Origin: Rubrobacter calidifluminis
Lineage (GTDB): Bacteria; Actinomycetota; Rubrobacteria; Rubrobacterales; Rubrobacteraceae
NCBI RefSeq assembly: GCF_028617075.1
Contig: NZ_JAQKGV010000008.1
Span: 1-64,000, forward strand
DNA: 64,000 nucleotides
Direction of reading: 5' to 3'
Part shown: positions 1 through 8,649 of the stretch, piece by piece
Numbering within the stretch: the stretch's first letter is position 1
Layout of the letters: every line of letters starts with the position of its first letter
The notes under the pieces: model-generated
Told to the model about the DNA's origin: nothing
What the model saw: only the letters and a program-made list of their open reading frames with translations
The model's database searches: none
Made by a program: the position numbers and the translations under genes

Positions 1-1
1 G

Positions 2-847
2 GGGATAGCGGGGCTCGATCTCGAGGTCGAGGAGGGGGAAGTCTTCGGCTTTCTCGGGCCCAACGGGGCCGGGAAGACCACCACCATCCGCACGCTCATG
101 GGGTTTCTGCGACCGGATGGGGGGCGGGCCGAGGTCTTCGGGTTCGACGTGTGGCGGGAGAGCGTCGAGGTGAGGTTGCGGGTCGGGAACCTGCCCGGGG
201 AGCTCGCCTTCTAGGACCGGATGAAGGGTGAGCAGATCATCCGGCTCTCCGCCCGGCTGCGTGGGGTGGATGATCTCTCCTACGCCCGTGCGCTCGCCCA
301 CAGGCTTGACGCCGACCTCACCCGTCCCGTGCGCAGGCTCAGCCGGGGAAACAGGCAGAAGGTCGGGATCGTACAGGCGATGTTCCACCGGCCGCCGCTC
401 CTGATCCTGGACGAGCCGACCGGCGGGCTCGACCCCCTGGTGCAGGAGGAATTCCTGCGGATGATGTGGGAGGTGAAGGAGGAAGGACGCACGGTCTTCT
501 TCTCTTCGCACAACCTGGCCGAGGTCGAGCGCGTCTGCGACCGGGTGGGGATCATCCGGGAGGGCACGCTCGCCGCCGTCGAGGAAGTTGGGAGGCTGCC
601 CGGAAGGACTCTCCGGCTCGTGAGGCTGACCTTCGATTCGCCCGCCGACCCGGCCCCCTTCGCCGCGCTCCCCGGGGTCACTGACCTGAGGCAGGATGGA
701 GTTGCGCTTTCGTTCTGGGTCCACGGCGATCTCGACTCGGTCGTCAAGCTCGCCGCGAGGCACACGGTCGTGGACATCGAGGTCGAGCGCCCCTCGCTCG
801 AGGAGGTCTTCCTGGCGTACTACGGCGAGGGCGGGGAGGAGAGATGA
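2..847 (+). pseudogene. ABC-2 type exporter ATP-binding protein, interrupted by an in-frame TAG
   Basis: The reading frame is open from base 2 to the stop at 845-847 except for one TAG at 212-214. The segment before it holds Walker A ([10 protein letters not shown] from base 56). The segment after it holds the LSRGNRQ signature, Walker B LLILDEPTGGLD and the SSHNL switch histidine. Relatives read LPGELALYD at the break; here it is LPGELAF-stop-DRM, so TAG replaces a Tyr codon (TAC or TAT). The ATG at 221 could start a remnant, but that lacks Walker A and could not hydrolyse ATP alone. The gene would power the membrane protein encoded immediately downstream (ATGA overlap). The 5' end lies outside the window. 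A true nonsense mutation and a sequence error cannot be told apart here. Confidence 0.85.
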
Positions 848-1677
848 GGGGGGCGAAGGTTCCTTCTGCCTCGACCCGGATCGTCGTGCTGGCCGGAAGC
901 TCCCTCAGGCTTCGGTACAGGGGTGCGCTCGTCTGGGGAGTGTATCTGGCGGCGCTCGGCATCGCGTACGTCGCGCTCTACCCCTCGCTGGCGGACCAGC
1001 GGGAGCTTCTGAACGGCCTCGTGGGGAGGCTGCCGCGTGCGGCGCGGAGCCTCTTCGGTTTCGGTGCGGGCGCCGGGTTCGGCTCCATAGAGGCTCTTCT
1101 CGCCACCGAGCTGCTCGGCTTCATAGCGCCGCTCGCGCTCGCCTTCTTCGCCATCCTCGCCTCCGCCTCCGCGCTCTCCGGGGCGGAGGAGGACGGGAAG
1201 ATCGACGTGGTGATGAGCAACCCGATAGCACGGTGGCAGCTCGTCGTCGGCAGCTTCGTAGCCAGCATGCTCTCGCTGGCGATCATCCTGGCCGTCATGG
1301 GGGTGCTGATGGAATTCGCCGCCCTCGTGGTGGGCGTGGACCTCTCCCCGGCCCGGCTGGTGGAGGCGCTTCTGAACCTTTGGCCGATGTCGGCCCTTTT
1401 CGGGGGCTTCGCGATGCTGTGTTCCGCGCTCACGCACCGGCGGGCCCCGGCGGTGGGCATCCCCGGGGCCGTGCTCGTCTTCATGTATGTCCTCAACGCG
1501 CTCGCCGGGAGCGTCGGGAGCATCGAGGGCCTGCGCCGCTTCTCGGCCTTCCACTACTACGGCGCCGCCATCCGGCAGGGGATCGACTGGTCGAACTTCG
1601 CCCTGCTCTCTGCCTCCGCCCTGCTTCTCGTGGTGCTGGCGGCCCTGGCGTTCGGCAGGAGGGATGTCTACACGTAG
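844..1677 (+). CDS. ABC-2 type exporter membrane subunit
   Basis: The 277-residue product is highly hydrophobic with about six membrane segments (for example near residues 25-45, 85-110 and 130-160, and LLLVVLAALAF near the C-terminus). Segment spacing and a large extracytoplasmic loop after the first helix fit ABC-2 family permeases of the ABC transporter type that export drugs or antibiotics. ATG overlaps the stop of the ATPase gene (ATGA), indicating translational coupling and a two-component exporter. Because the partner ATPase carries a nonsense codon, this permease may be orphaned. The substrate cannot be inferred. Confidence 0.75.
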   Translation: MRGAKVPSASTRIVVLAGSSLRLRYRGALVWGVYLAALGIAYVALYPSLADQRELLNGLVGRLPRAARSLFGFGAGAGFGSIEALLATELLGFIAPLALAFFAILASASALSGAEEDGKIDVVMSNPIARWQLVVGSFVASMLSLAIILAVMGVLMEFAALVVGVDLSPARLVEALLNLWPMSALFGGFAMLCSALTHRRAPAVGIPGAVLVFMYVLNALAGSVGSIEGLRRFSAFHYYGAAIRQGIDWSNFALLSASALLLVVLAALAFGRRDVYT

Positions 1678-1712
1678 ACGAGCGGTCCGGGGCGGTGCTA
1701 GAGTTCGTTTCC

Positions 1713-3005
1713 ATGCGGAACGAAGAACTCGCCGGGCTCGTGGTCCGGGCGCGGGGTCTCGCGCTCTTCCGGGGCGTGCTCGGCACCCGGCCCGTCCGGG
1801 ATCTGCTGTCCCTGCTCGGCCTGCTGGCGCGGGAGAGGCCGGACGCCGGGGAGGTGGCCGGGGTAGTGGGAGGGCTCTGGGCGGGTCTCGCCGCCTCCCG
1901 CGATCCCCTGCTCCCCGACGCCTGGCAGGCGCACTTTCTCGGGAGCATCCTCGACGACGAGAACCCCTTCAGCCTCGGTGCCGAGACGGGGGATCTTCCC
2001 CCGGCTCTCCTGGGGCAGGCCCGGCGCGAGCTCCCGGTGCTGCAGGGGCTCTTCGGGCTCAGGACAGAGTCTCTGCTCGCGCTCGTCGAGGAGCGCCTCC
2101 CGGAGCTCGGAGGGCTCTGGGAGCCGCTGGTCTACCCCGGGGCCGGCGGGGACGGCTCTCCGAGGCAGGAGATCGCGCGCAAGCTCGCCGCCGCGCCCGA
2201 CTGGGGCGGGTGCGCGGAGCTTCTCGCCGGGCACTTCGCCCGCCAGGGGGCGGGGGCGCTCGGGCGCTACAGGGCCTTCCGCTGGCGGGAGGGGGGGCTC
2301 GTCCCGGTCGAGAGCCCGGACCCGGTGTGCCTGGAGGATCTCGTCGCCTACGAGGAGGAGCGGCGGCCCCTGATCGAGAACACCGAGCGGCTGCTCGCCG
2401 GGCTGCCCTCCCACCACGCGCTGCTCTACGGTCCTCCGGGGACCGGGAAGTCGTCCACCGTCAAGGCGCTCGCCAACGCCTACGCCGCGGACGGGCTGAG
2501 GCTGGTCGAGCTGCCCAAGGAGGATCTCGGCCGGCTTCCCGAGCTCATGCAGACGCTGCGCCGGAGGGGGGCCTGCTTCATCGTCTTCGTCGACGACCTC
2601 TCCTTCGAGGAGGACGAGGTCTCGTACAAGACGCTCAAGGCGCTGCTCGAGGGGAGCGTCGCCCCGCCGCCGCAGAGCGTCCGGCTCTACGCGACCTCCA
2701 ACCGGCGCAACCTGGTGCGCGAGCGCTTCTCCGACCGGGAGGAGGACGACGTGCACGCCCACGATACCATGCAGGAGAAGCTCTCCCTGGCCGCCCGATT
2801 CGGGCTGCGCGTCACGTTCCCGCCGCCGGACCAGAGGCGCTACCTCGAGATAGTCTTCGGGCTCGCGCGGGCGCGGGGCCTGGCGATGCCGGAGGAGGAG
2901 CTGCGCGAGAGGGCGCTGCTCTGGGAGCGCTGGCACCCCGGACGCTCGGGGCGCACCGCCCGGCAGTTCGTCGACGGGCTCGAGACCGGGTTGAAGGAGC
3001 GCTAG
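1713..3005 (+). CDS. DUF815-type AAA+ ATPase
   Basis: This 430-residue protein has a Walker A motif, GPPGTGKSSTVKALA, near residue 240, a Walker B-like FIVFVDDLSFEEDE near residue 290, and a sensor-1-like YATSNRRNLV. The layout of a poorly conserved N-terminal half followed by a single-ATP-site AAA+ half matches the DUF815 family. Its function is unknown; ATP binding is firmly supported. The ATG at 1713 is chosen because homology to the family begins there and the longer frame upstream is a shadow of the ABC permease. Its stop overlaps the stop of dapF on the other strand. Confidence 0.8.
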   Translation: MRNEELAGLVVRARGLALFRGVLGTRPVRDLLSLLGLLARERPDAGEVAGVVGGLWAGLAASRDPLLPDAWQAHFLGSILDDENPFSLGAETGDLPPALLGQARRELPVLQGLFGLRTESLLALVEERLPELGGLWEPLVYPGAGGDGSPRQEIARKLAAAPDWGGCAELLAGHFARQGAGALGRYRAFRWREGGLVPVESPDPVCLEDLVAYEEERRPLIENTERLLAGLPSHHALLYGPPGTGKSSTVKALANAYAADGLRLVELPKEDLGRLPELMQTLRRRGACFIVFVDDLSFEEDEVSYKTLKALLEGSVAPPPQSVRLYATSNRRNLVRERFSDREEDDVHAHDTMQEKLSLAARFGLRVTFPPPDQRRYLEIVFGLARARGLAMPEEELRERALLWERWHPGRSGRTARQFVDGLETGLKER

Positions 3006-3784
3006 AAGAGAAGCCTGCCCTCGCAGACGTACTCCGCCGGGCCGGACATGTAGAGAGGGCCTTCCCCGCCGTCCCACTCGACGACGACCATCCCGCCGTC
3101 CAGCTGCACCCGGACCGGACTCCGGGCGAGACCCTCCCGCAGGGCGGCCGCCGCCGTCGCGCACGAGCCCGAACCCGAGGCGAGGGTCTCGCCCGCGCCG
3201 CGTTCCCAGATCCTCATCCGCACGGAGCCTCCGCCGCCGCCGGCGGAGGCGAACTCGACGTTGGTGCCCCCGGAAAAGAGCGGGTCCCGCTCCACCTTCG
3301 GGCCGATCCGGCGCAGTTCGATCTCCTCGACGTCCTCCGCCGAGGGCAGGAAGGCGACCGCGTGCGGGTTGCCCATGGAGACGCGGAGGAAGGTGTAGCC
3401 GTGCAGATGCACCTCGCCGCCGAAGGACGGGCGCCCCATCTCTACGCGCGAGGATCCGTCGGGGTTCAGCACGACCTTCTTTATGCCCGAGGCCGTCTCT
3501 ACCAGGAGCGCGTCGCGGGAGACCAGGCCCCGGTCGCGGGCGTAGCGGGCGAGACAGCGGATGCCGTTGCCGCACATCTCGGCGAGAGAGCCGTCGGAGT
3601 TCAGGTAGACCATCCTGACGTCCGCCCGCTCCGAACGGGCGGCGACGAGGATCCCGTCGGCCCCGACCCCGAAGTGCCGCTCGCAGGCCCGGCGGGCGAG
3701 GGCGGGAAGGTCCACGCCCTCGACCTCTTCCGGATCGAAGATGAGGAAGTCGTTCCCGGCCCCGTGCATCTTGGTGAAGCGCAT
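3002..3784 (-). CDS. dapF: diaminopimelate epimerase
   Basis: DapF interconverts LL- and meso-diaminopimelate in lysine and peptidoglycan synthesis in the cytoplasm. The protein (260 residues) starts MRFTKMHGAGNDF, the usual opening, and has both catalytic cysteines: one in MCGNGIRC, the other in SGSGSCATAA. It lies about 5 kb from dapB-dapA-lysC, in the same orientation but in a different transcription unit. Length is slightly short for the family (about 270-280). The ATG at 3784 is supported by the conserved N-terminus. Confidence 0.95.
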   Translation of the reverse strand: MRFTKMHGAGNDFLIFDPEEVEGVDLPALARRACERHFGVGADGILVAARSERADVRMVYLNSDGSLAEMCGNGIRCLARYARDRGLVSRDALLVETASGIKKVVLNPDGSSRVEMGRPSFGGEVHLHGYTFLRVSMGNPHAVAFLPSAEDVEEIELRRIGPKVERDPLFSGGTNVEFASAGGGGGSVRMRIWERGAGETLASGSGSCATAAAALREGLARSPVRVQLDGGMVVVEWDGGEGPLYMSGPAEYVCEGRLLF

Positions 3785-3830
3785 GCTATGAAGCAGTATA
3801 CAGGCGAGAGACGGGAAGCGAGGTGAGAGC

Positions 3831-3992
3831 GTGGAGGGCGGAGAAGGGGTTTGCCTCGAGGCCGAGGCCGAGCGGCTGTGGCGCTCGGGGATGGACCCGC
3901 AGGAGATAGCCGAGAGGATGGGTGTCGATCCCGGCTGGGTCGAGGCGCTCGTCTCGATGTGGGAGCCCGAGGAGGAAGACTACTCCTCGTAG
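3831..3992 (+). CDS. 53-residue putative helix-turn-helix small protein
   Basis: A GTG at 3831, preceded by an AGGTGAG-like ribosome site, opens a 53-codon frame ending at 3990-3992. The product is acidic. Its middle, DPQEIAERMGVDPGWVEALV, looks like a sigma-70 region 4 or HTH_23 type helix-turn-helix, and the tail is rich in Glu and Asp. It diverges from dapF and meets the S9 peptidase gene tail to tail with a 13-base overlap. Codon use matches the neighbours, which argues for a real gene. No function can be assigned. Confidence 0.55.
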   Translation: MEGGEGVCLEAEAERLWRSGMDPQEIAERMGVDPGWVEALVSMWEPEEEDYSS

Positions 3993-5842
3993 CGGCCGCC
4001 GAGGTGGCGGGCCAGGAAGCGCTCGGCCGCGGCGTAGAACTTCAGGCGGTTCTCCGGCCGGGCGAAGCCGTGCCCCTCGTCCTCGAAGAGCAGGTACTCG
4101 TGCTCGACGCCGTTCTCTTTCAGGGCCGAGACGATCTGCTCGCTCTCGGCCCGCTTGACCCGCGGGTCGTTCGCGCCCTGAGCGATGAGGAGCGGGATCT
4201 TTATGTCCTGCGCCCGGAAGAGCGGCGAACGGCTCTTCAGGAACTCCTCCTCGGTCTTCGGGTTGCCAACCCGCTCGGTGAACGTGGAGATCAAAGGCTT
4301 CCAGTACGGCGGGATCGTGTTTATGAGCGTGATGAGGTTCGAAGGACCGACTATGTCCACCGCGCAGCGGAAGAGGTCGGGGGTGAAGGCCGCCCCGACC
4401 AGGGCGGCGTACCCGCCGTAGGATCCACCGTAGATCGCGACCCTCTCCGGGTCGGCGATCCCCTCTTCGACGGCCCAGCGCACGGCGTCGACCAGGTCGT
4501 CGTGCATCCTGCCGCCCCACTCCTTGTTGCCGGCGTTGAGGAAACGCTTGCCGTATCCGGTCGAGCCCCGGTAGTTGACCTGCAGGCAGGCGTAGCCGCG
4601 GTTTGCGAGCCACTGGGCCTCCGGGTCGTAGCCCCACTCGTCGCGGGCCCAGGGCCCGCCGTGGACGTCGAGGACCATCGGGAGCGGCTTCCGAGCCCCC
4701 GGCGGGAGGGTGAGGTACCCCTCGATCCGGAGCCCGTCGCGGGAGGTGAACGAGATGGGCTCCATCTTCGCCAGAGTGTAATCCGCGAGCGCCGGACGGT
4801 CGTGGAAGAGTAGCGTGCCCTCTCTACTCTTCCGGTCGTAGGAGTAGAAGGAGCCCGGGCCGTCGTCGGCGGTGAAGGCGACGATCCACCGCCGGTCCTC
4901 CCGGTCGCGGCTCACGACGGAGAAGTCCCCGGGGTGCAGCGAACGTATCGCCTCGAAGTCCTCCCGGATCTCCTCGTCGATCACCTCCCACTCGGTGCGG
5001 GCGCGGGCGAAGGCGACGGCCTGCACCTCGCGCGTCTCGGGGTGGACGAGCACCTCGGAGACGTCGTAGCGGGGGTCTTCGGCCAGGACTTGGATCTCAT
5101 CCGTCTCTGTGTCGAGCTCCACCAGCCGGGCGGCGTCGGCGCCACGGGAGTCGCGCAGGAAGATCCTCCGTCCGTCGCCGGAGAAACCCACGGGGCCGCT
5201 CGAGAGCCCGTCCTCGGCGCTCCAGCGGAGTATCTCACGCCACTCTGCATGCTCGTCCTCGCGGAAGAGGAGCCCGAGGGAGCCGTCGGGGTAGACCGTG
5301 GCCGCGCCGCGCACCCGCAGGTCGGCGTCGGCGAGCCAGCCGGCTACGTTGCCCGGGTTCTCGGCGAGGAGCTCGAGCTCACCGCTCTTAAGGTCGAGGG
5401 CGCAGGCGTCGTGCAGCTCGGGGTTGCGGCGGTTGAGTTCGATCAGGATCTTTTCCGGATGGCGGCGGCTCTTCTCGAGCGGGCGGACCTGCACGTTCTC
5501 GAAGGGTGTCAGGGAGCGGGCGGCCACCTCGCCCGCCTTCGGCCTCACGGCGTACATCCGCCAGTTCTCGTCTCCGTCCTCGTCCTGCAGATAGAGGAGG
5601 TGCTCTCCGTCCTCGGCCCAGAAGTAGACGCGGATGCCCCGCTTCTCGTCATCTGTCACCGGCCGGAAATCTTCGCCGCCCGGCTTCGATCCGGCCGGAC
5701 CGACCCAGACGTTGAGGACCCCGTCCTTCGGGGCGAGGTAGGAGAGGAGGGTGCCGTCGGGGGAGAGGCGTGGGGAGGTCATCTCGGGGTTGCCGAAGAG
5801 GACTTCTCGGGGGATGAGCGAGACGTGTTCTTCGTGCGGCAT
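3980..5842 (-). CDS. S9 family prolyl oligopeptidase / acylaminoacyl-peptidase
   Basis: This 620-residue serine peptidase has an N-terminal beta-propeller of about 350 residues with repeated short beta-rich blades (for example FSGDGRRIFLRD, FTADDGPGSFYSYD) and a C-terminal alpha/beta hydrolase. The nucleophile is Ser474 in GGSYGGYAA; the acid lies in GANDPRVK and the histidine in EDEGHGFARPEN. There is no signal peptide, so it is probably a cytosolic enzyme that clears oligopeptides. Family: dipeptidyl aminopeptidase/acylaminoacyl peptidase. The MFS gene lies upstream on the same strand, 36 bases away, so the two may share a transcript. Confidence 0.92.
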   Translation of the reverse strand: MPHEEHVSLIPREVLFGNPEMTSPRLSPDGTLLSYLAPKDGVLNVWVGPAGSKPGGEDFRPVTDDEKRGIRVYFWAEDGEHLLYLQDEDGDENWRMYAVRPKAGEVAARSLTPFENVQVRPLEKSRRHPEKILIELNRRNPELHDACALDLKSGELELLAENPGNVAGWLADADLRVRGAATVYPDGSLGLLFREDEHAEWREILRWSAEDGLSSGPVGFSGDGRRIFLRDSRGADAARLVELDTETDEIQVLAEDPRYDVSEVLVHPETREVQAVAFARARTEWEVIDEEIREDFEAIRSLHPGDFSVVSRDREDRRWIVAFTADDGPGSFYSYDRKSREGTLLFHDRPALADYTLAKMEPISFTSRDGLRIEGYLTLPPGARKPLPMVLDVHGGPWARDEWGYDPEAQWLANRGYACLQVNYRGSTGYGKRFLNAGNKEWGGRMHDDLVDAVRWAVEEGIADPERVAIYGGSYGGYAALVGAAFTPDLFRCAVDIVGPSNLITLINTIPPYWKPLISTFTERVGNPKTEEEFLKSRSPLFRAQDIKIPLLIAQGANDPRVKRAESEQIVSALKENGVEHEYLLFEDEGHGFARPENRLKFYAAAERFLARHLGGRYEE

Positions 5843-5878
5843 CTTCTTCCTCCTCTCGCCGGGAAACCGGGTGAGAGT

Positions 5879-7285
5879 TTAACGCGCTTCGGTACCGGAG
5901 TGATCCTCCGTGCTCTTCTGGGACGAGACGATCGCGGCGGCGACGTCCCGCCGGTAGGTGCGTAGCGCGAGCAACAGGATCAGACCGTTCAATACGAGCA
6001 GGGGGAGGAGTACGAGGAAGACCCTCTCCAACCCGAGCGAGCCGCCGCCGAGCGCGGCGGAGAGGGCCCCGAAGGAGACCGGGGCGAGCCCCTCGGCCCC
6101 GGAGCGCAGGACCTGCCGGATCGACTCAGCCCTCCCCCTCAGACGACCCACCAGCACGTCGACCCGGATCGCGTCGAGCGACGGCCTCGCCCCCGCGAGG
6201 AAGAACGCCCCGGCGGCGAAGAAGGGGATGGAGACGGAGAGCGAGCGCGAGATGAACGCCGGGTAGAGCGCGACCACCGAGAGCACGTAGCCCACCGAAC
6301 CCACCAGTATCCTGCTGTTCACCACCCCGCGCCGCAGCAGCGCGTCGCTCAGTCGGCTGAGCGCCACCACCCCTGCCACCGCGCCGATGCCCACGACGAG
6401 GATCGCGAGGTTGGCCTCGCCCTGCGAGATGCCGTACCAGCCGGTGGCAAACACTATGGCGAAGGTGGCGATGGCCTGGAAGAAGAAGTCTCCCACCGAC
6501 CGGGCTGCGAGTGCGATGAGGTCGGTGCGTACCTCGACCGTGTACTTCGCCGCCTCCCACATGGACATCTCGGAGGGGTCGTGCTCCAGCAGCCCGTGCG
6601 GGCTCGGCTCGACGCCGCGCTCGCGCACGAGCCTGCGCACCAGGCTCTCCTCGCCCCCTTCCTCCGGACCTCCGGCCCCGACCCGCTCCGGCTCCCCGAC
6701 CTTCCAGAGGGCGAGCGCGAGAGACGCCCCGCCCGCGGCGAGCAGCCAGAAGTTCCACCGCCAGGAGGCCGCCCGCGAGAGGATGGGCGGGAGCACGTAT
6801 CCTATGCCCAGCCCGATAAGGACGCCCGCGTTGACGATGCCGAGCGCCCGCGACCGCCTTGCCGCCGGGACGATGTCCCCGATCAGGGAAGGTATCACGG
6901 GGCCGGAGGTCGCGGCGGCCATCCCGAGGGCGAAGCTCGTCCCGAAGAACATCCAGAAGCCGGTCGAGGCTCCGAGCGTACCCATGGCCGCCGCCCATAC
7001 CACGAAGCTCCCCGCCAGCAGCAGCGTGCGCCGGGCCCTGTCGGCGAGCATCCCGAGCGGTACGGCGGCCACGGCGCTGACGAAGAGCAGCGCCGTGGAG
7101 AGCATTCCGAGCCGGAAGTTTCCTATCCCGAAGGCGTGCTTGAGCGTGGGGCCTGTGGCCCCTATGAGCCCGCGCTCGGCGTAGTCGAGGGCGACCACGA
7201 AGAATAGCAGCAACAGCACCCGCCGGCGGTTGCTCGCGAGCAGTCCGTGCACGGCTCGCTGCAGCCTGCGGACACCCTGAACCAC
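5879..7285 (-). CDS. major facilitator superfamily permease
   Basis: The protein (468 residues) has about 12 hydrophobic segments. The loop after helix 2 has the MFS signature form GMLADRARR, and GILVGSVGY-type Gly-rich helices follow in the second half. A charged cytoplasmic loop of about 60 residues (around EPERVGAGGPEEGGEE) separates the two six-helix halves. Substrate unknown; the family includes drug and organic anion exporters and importers. It precedes the S9 peptidase on the same strand, so peptide or organic-acid transport is conceivable but unproven. Confidence 0.85.
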   Translation of the reverse strand: MVQGVRRLQRAVHGLLASNRRRVLLLLFFVVALDYAERGLIGATGPTLKHAFGIGNFRLGMLSTALLFVSAVAAVPLGMLADRARRTLLLAGSFVVWAAAMGTLGASTGFWMFFGTSFALGMAAATSGPVIPSLIGDIVPAARRSRALGIVNAGVLIGLGIGYVLPPILSRAASWRWNFWLLAAGGASLALALWKVGEPERVGAGGPEEGGEESLVRRLVRERGVEPSPHGLLEHDPSEMSMWEAAKYTVEVRTDLIALAARSVGDFFFQAIATFAIVFATGWYGISQGEANLAILVVGIGAVAGVVALSRLSDALLRRGVVNSRILVGSVGYVLSVVALYPAFISRSLSVSIPFFAAGAFFLAGARPSLDAIRVDVLVGRLRGRAESIRQVLRSGAEGLAPVSFGALSAALGGGSLGLERVFLVLLPLLVLNGLILLLALRTYRRDVAAAIVSSQKSTEDHSGTEAR

Positions 7286-7394
7286 CCGGCCGAACCTCCC
7301 GGTCAGGGCCGGCGGGATGCCGCCGGCCGAACTTCGGCCGCACCCGCGCGGCCCCCAAAATCATCCTACCAGCGCGCCCTGCCCCGCGGGGATT

Positions 7395-7985
7395 TTATTT
7401 CGCCGCCCCACGCAGCCTCTCCAGATGTGCGTCCAGCAGCGCCCTCTGCTCCTCCGGCGGCCACTTCCCGGGTTCGAAGACGGCCTGCATCCCAACCCCG
7501 TCCACCAGCGCGACGAGCGAGTTGGTCTCCCGCACGGGATCCAGCGCGGAGTCGAGATCCCCCCGCCGCTGAGATTCCTCCACCAGCGCCCGCACCACGC
7601 CGCGCCACAGCGAGTACAGGTGGTTCTGCTCGGCCCTCAGCGCCTCGTCCCGCGCCGCACGCCCCCAGAACTCGAGCCAGACGCGCATCTCCTCGGCCCT
7701 CTCCTCGTCCAGCGGCAGCGCCTCCAGCAACACGGTCCTGAGCGCCTCGATGCCCTCCTTCTCTCGAGCTTCTCGCTCGAATCGCCCGACTGCCCGCTCG
7801 ATCGAGAGATGCAGAGCATGCAGGAGCACCGCATCCTTGTCCTCGAAGTAGTGCGCCAGAACCCCCGTGGAATACCCGGCCTCGGAGGCGATCTCGCGCA
7901 CCGTCGCAGCCTCCAAACCGCTCCTCGCCACGGCCCGCCACGCCGCCTCCGCTATCTCTCTCCTCCGCCTCTCGTGATCCACCAC
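7395..7985 (-). CDS. TetR family transcriptional regulator
   Basis: An N-terminal TetR helix-turn-helix is clear: REIAEAAWRAVARSGLEAATVREIASEAGYSTGVLAHYF, read here as two overlapping parts of the standard domain. I chose the GTG at 7985 because it yields the usual length of 196 residues; a longer frame to 8069 would run through the promoter and operator. A second GTG follows at 7982. The gene is divergent from two SMR exporter genes with a 22-bp palindrome between, so it most likely represses them and is relieved by an exported cation. Confidence 0.88.
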   Translation of the reverse strand: MVDHERRRREIAEAAWRAVARSGLEAATVREIASEAGYSTGVLAHYFEDKDAVLLHALHLSIERAVGRFEREAREKEGIEALRTVLLEALPLDEERAEEMRVWLEFWGRAARDEALRAEQNHLYSLWRGVVRALVEESQRRGDLDSALDPVRETNSLVALVDGVGMQAVFEPGKWPPEEQRALLDAHLERLRGAAK

Positions 7986-8029
7986 CCTCGGCAATTCGAA
8001 CCCCCAGCCTGTCTCCCCGCTGAAATATA

Positions 8030-8051
8030 TTATAACGACCGTCCGAAATAA
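8030..8051. promoter_or_regulatory. palindromic TetR-type operator
   Basis: A 22-bp symmetric element, TTAT-aa-CG-ac-CG-tc-CG-aa-ATAA, sits between the TetR gene and the divergent SMR genes. Every second dinucleotide is symmetric about the centre. It overlaps the AT-rich stretch ATATATTATAA, which probably supplies the -10 region for the SMR operon. Size and position are typical of TetR operators. Confidence 0.7.
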
Positions 8052-8068
8052 AACGTAAAGGAGGGGCA

Positions 8069-8323
8069 ATGGCCTGGTTGCTTCTGGTGGTGGCGGGATT
8101 TTTCGAGGTTGGGTTTGCGCTGGGGCTCAAGCTCTCGCAGGGGTTCACGCGGCCTTGGCCGGTGGTCGGGATGGTGTTTTCGGGAGCGCTGAGCTTCTCT
8201 TTGCTGGCGTGGGCGATGCGGGGGTTACCGGTGGGGACGGCGTATGCGGTATGGACCGGGATCGGGGTGATAGCCCTCGTCCTGGCCGGGGTCGTCGTGT
8301 TGAGGCTGACGGAGGTCGGGTAG
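8069..8323 (+). CDS. SugE/Gdx-like SMR transporter with an internal in-frame deletion
   Basis: Small multidrug resistance proteins have about 105 residues and four helices; this one has 84. Helices 1-3 resemble guanidinium exporter SugE/Gdx: conserved Glu in FFEVGFA, then LPVGTAYAVWTGIG. The sequence then jumps to VIALVLAGVVVLRLTE, which is the family's helix 4 ending. About 22-24 residues, the end of helix 3, the loop and the start of helix 4, are missing without a frame change. The ribosome site AAAGGAGGGG precedes the ATG by a few bases. The product may be nonfunctional or depend on its partner encoded next. Confidence 0.8.
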   Translation: MAWLLLVVAGFFEVGFALGLKLSQGFTRPWPVVGMVFSGALSFSLLAWAMRGLPVGTAYAVWTGIGVIALVLAGVVVLRLTEVG

Positions 8324-8649
8324 TGATCTTCTGGTTCTATCTGGTCGTGGCGATAGTGCTCGAGGTCGCGGGGACGAGTGCTATGAAGCTTTCGGAGGGT
8401 TTTACGCGGCCGGGCCCTTCGGCGGCGATCCTCCTACTGTATGGGGCGAGCCTCTATCTGTTCACGCTCGCGCTCAGGAAGATAGACGTGAGCGTGGCGT
8501 ACGCGGTGTGGAGCGGGGTTGGGACGGCGATGATCGCGCTGGTCGGGGTGCTGTGGTTCCGGGAACCGGTGACGGCGTTGAAGATGGTCTCGCTTCTGCT
8601 GATAATCGCCGGGGTCGTCGGGCTCAACCTCGGCGGGGTGCACCGCTGA
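8323..8649 (+). CDS. EmrE/SugE-like SMR transporter, partner subunit
   Basis: The GTG at 8323 overlaps the previous stop (TAGTG), so translation is coupled. The protein (108 residues) has all four helices, the membrane Glu in VLEVAGTSAMKL, the AYAVWSGVGTA motif and a normal helix 4 ending GVVGLNL. Tandem SMR genes often encode heteromeric exporters of quaternary cations or guanidinium. Here the partner is shortened, so this subunit may work as a homodimer. Its 3' end overlaps the dapB end by 26 bases on opposite strands. Confidence 0.85.
   Translation: MIFWFYLVVAIVLEVAGTSAMKLSEGFTRPGPSAAILLLYGASLYLFTLALRKIDVSVAYAVWSGVGTAMIALVGVLWFREPVTALKMVSLLLIIAGVVGLNLGGVHR

Noticed and set aside
1487-3826. 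779-codon open frame on the plus strand across the DUF815 and dapF genes
   Set aside because: Its translation is Arg/Ala/Gly-rich low complexity without motifs, a typical high-GC shadow. The DUF815 ATPase and dapF on the other frames have clear motifs.
7986-8068. Longer TetR reading frame starting at 8069
   Set aside because: It would translate through the operator and AT-rich promoter region and adds residues unlike any TetR N-terminus.
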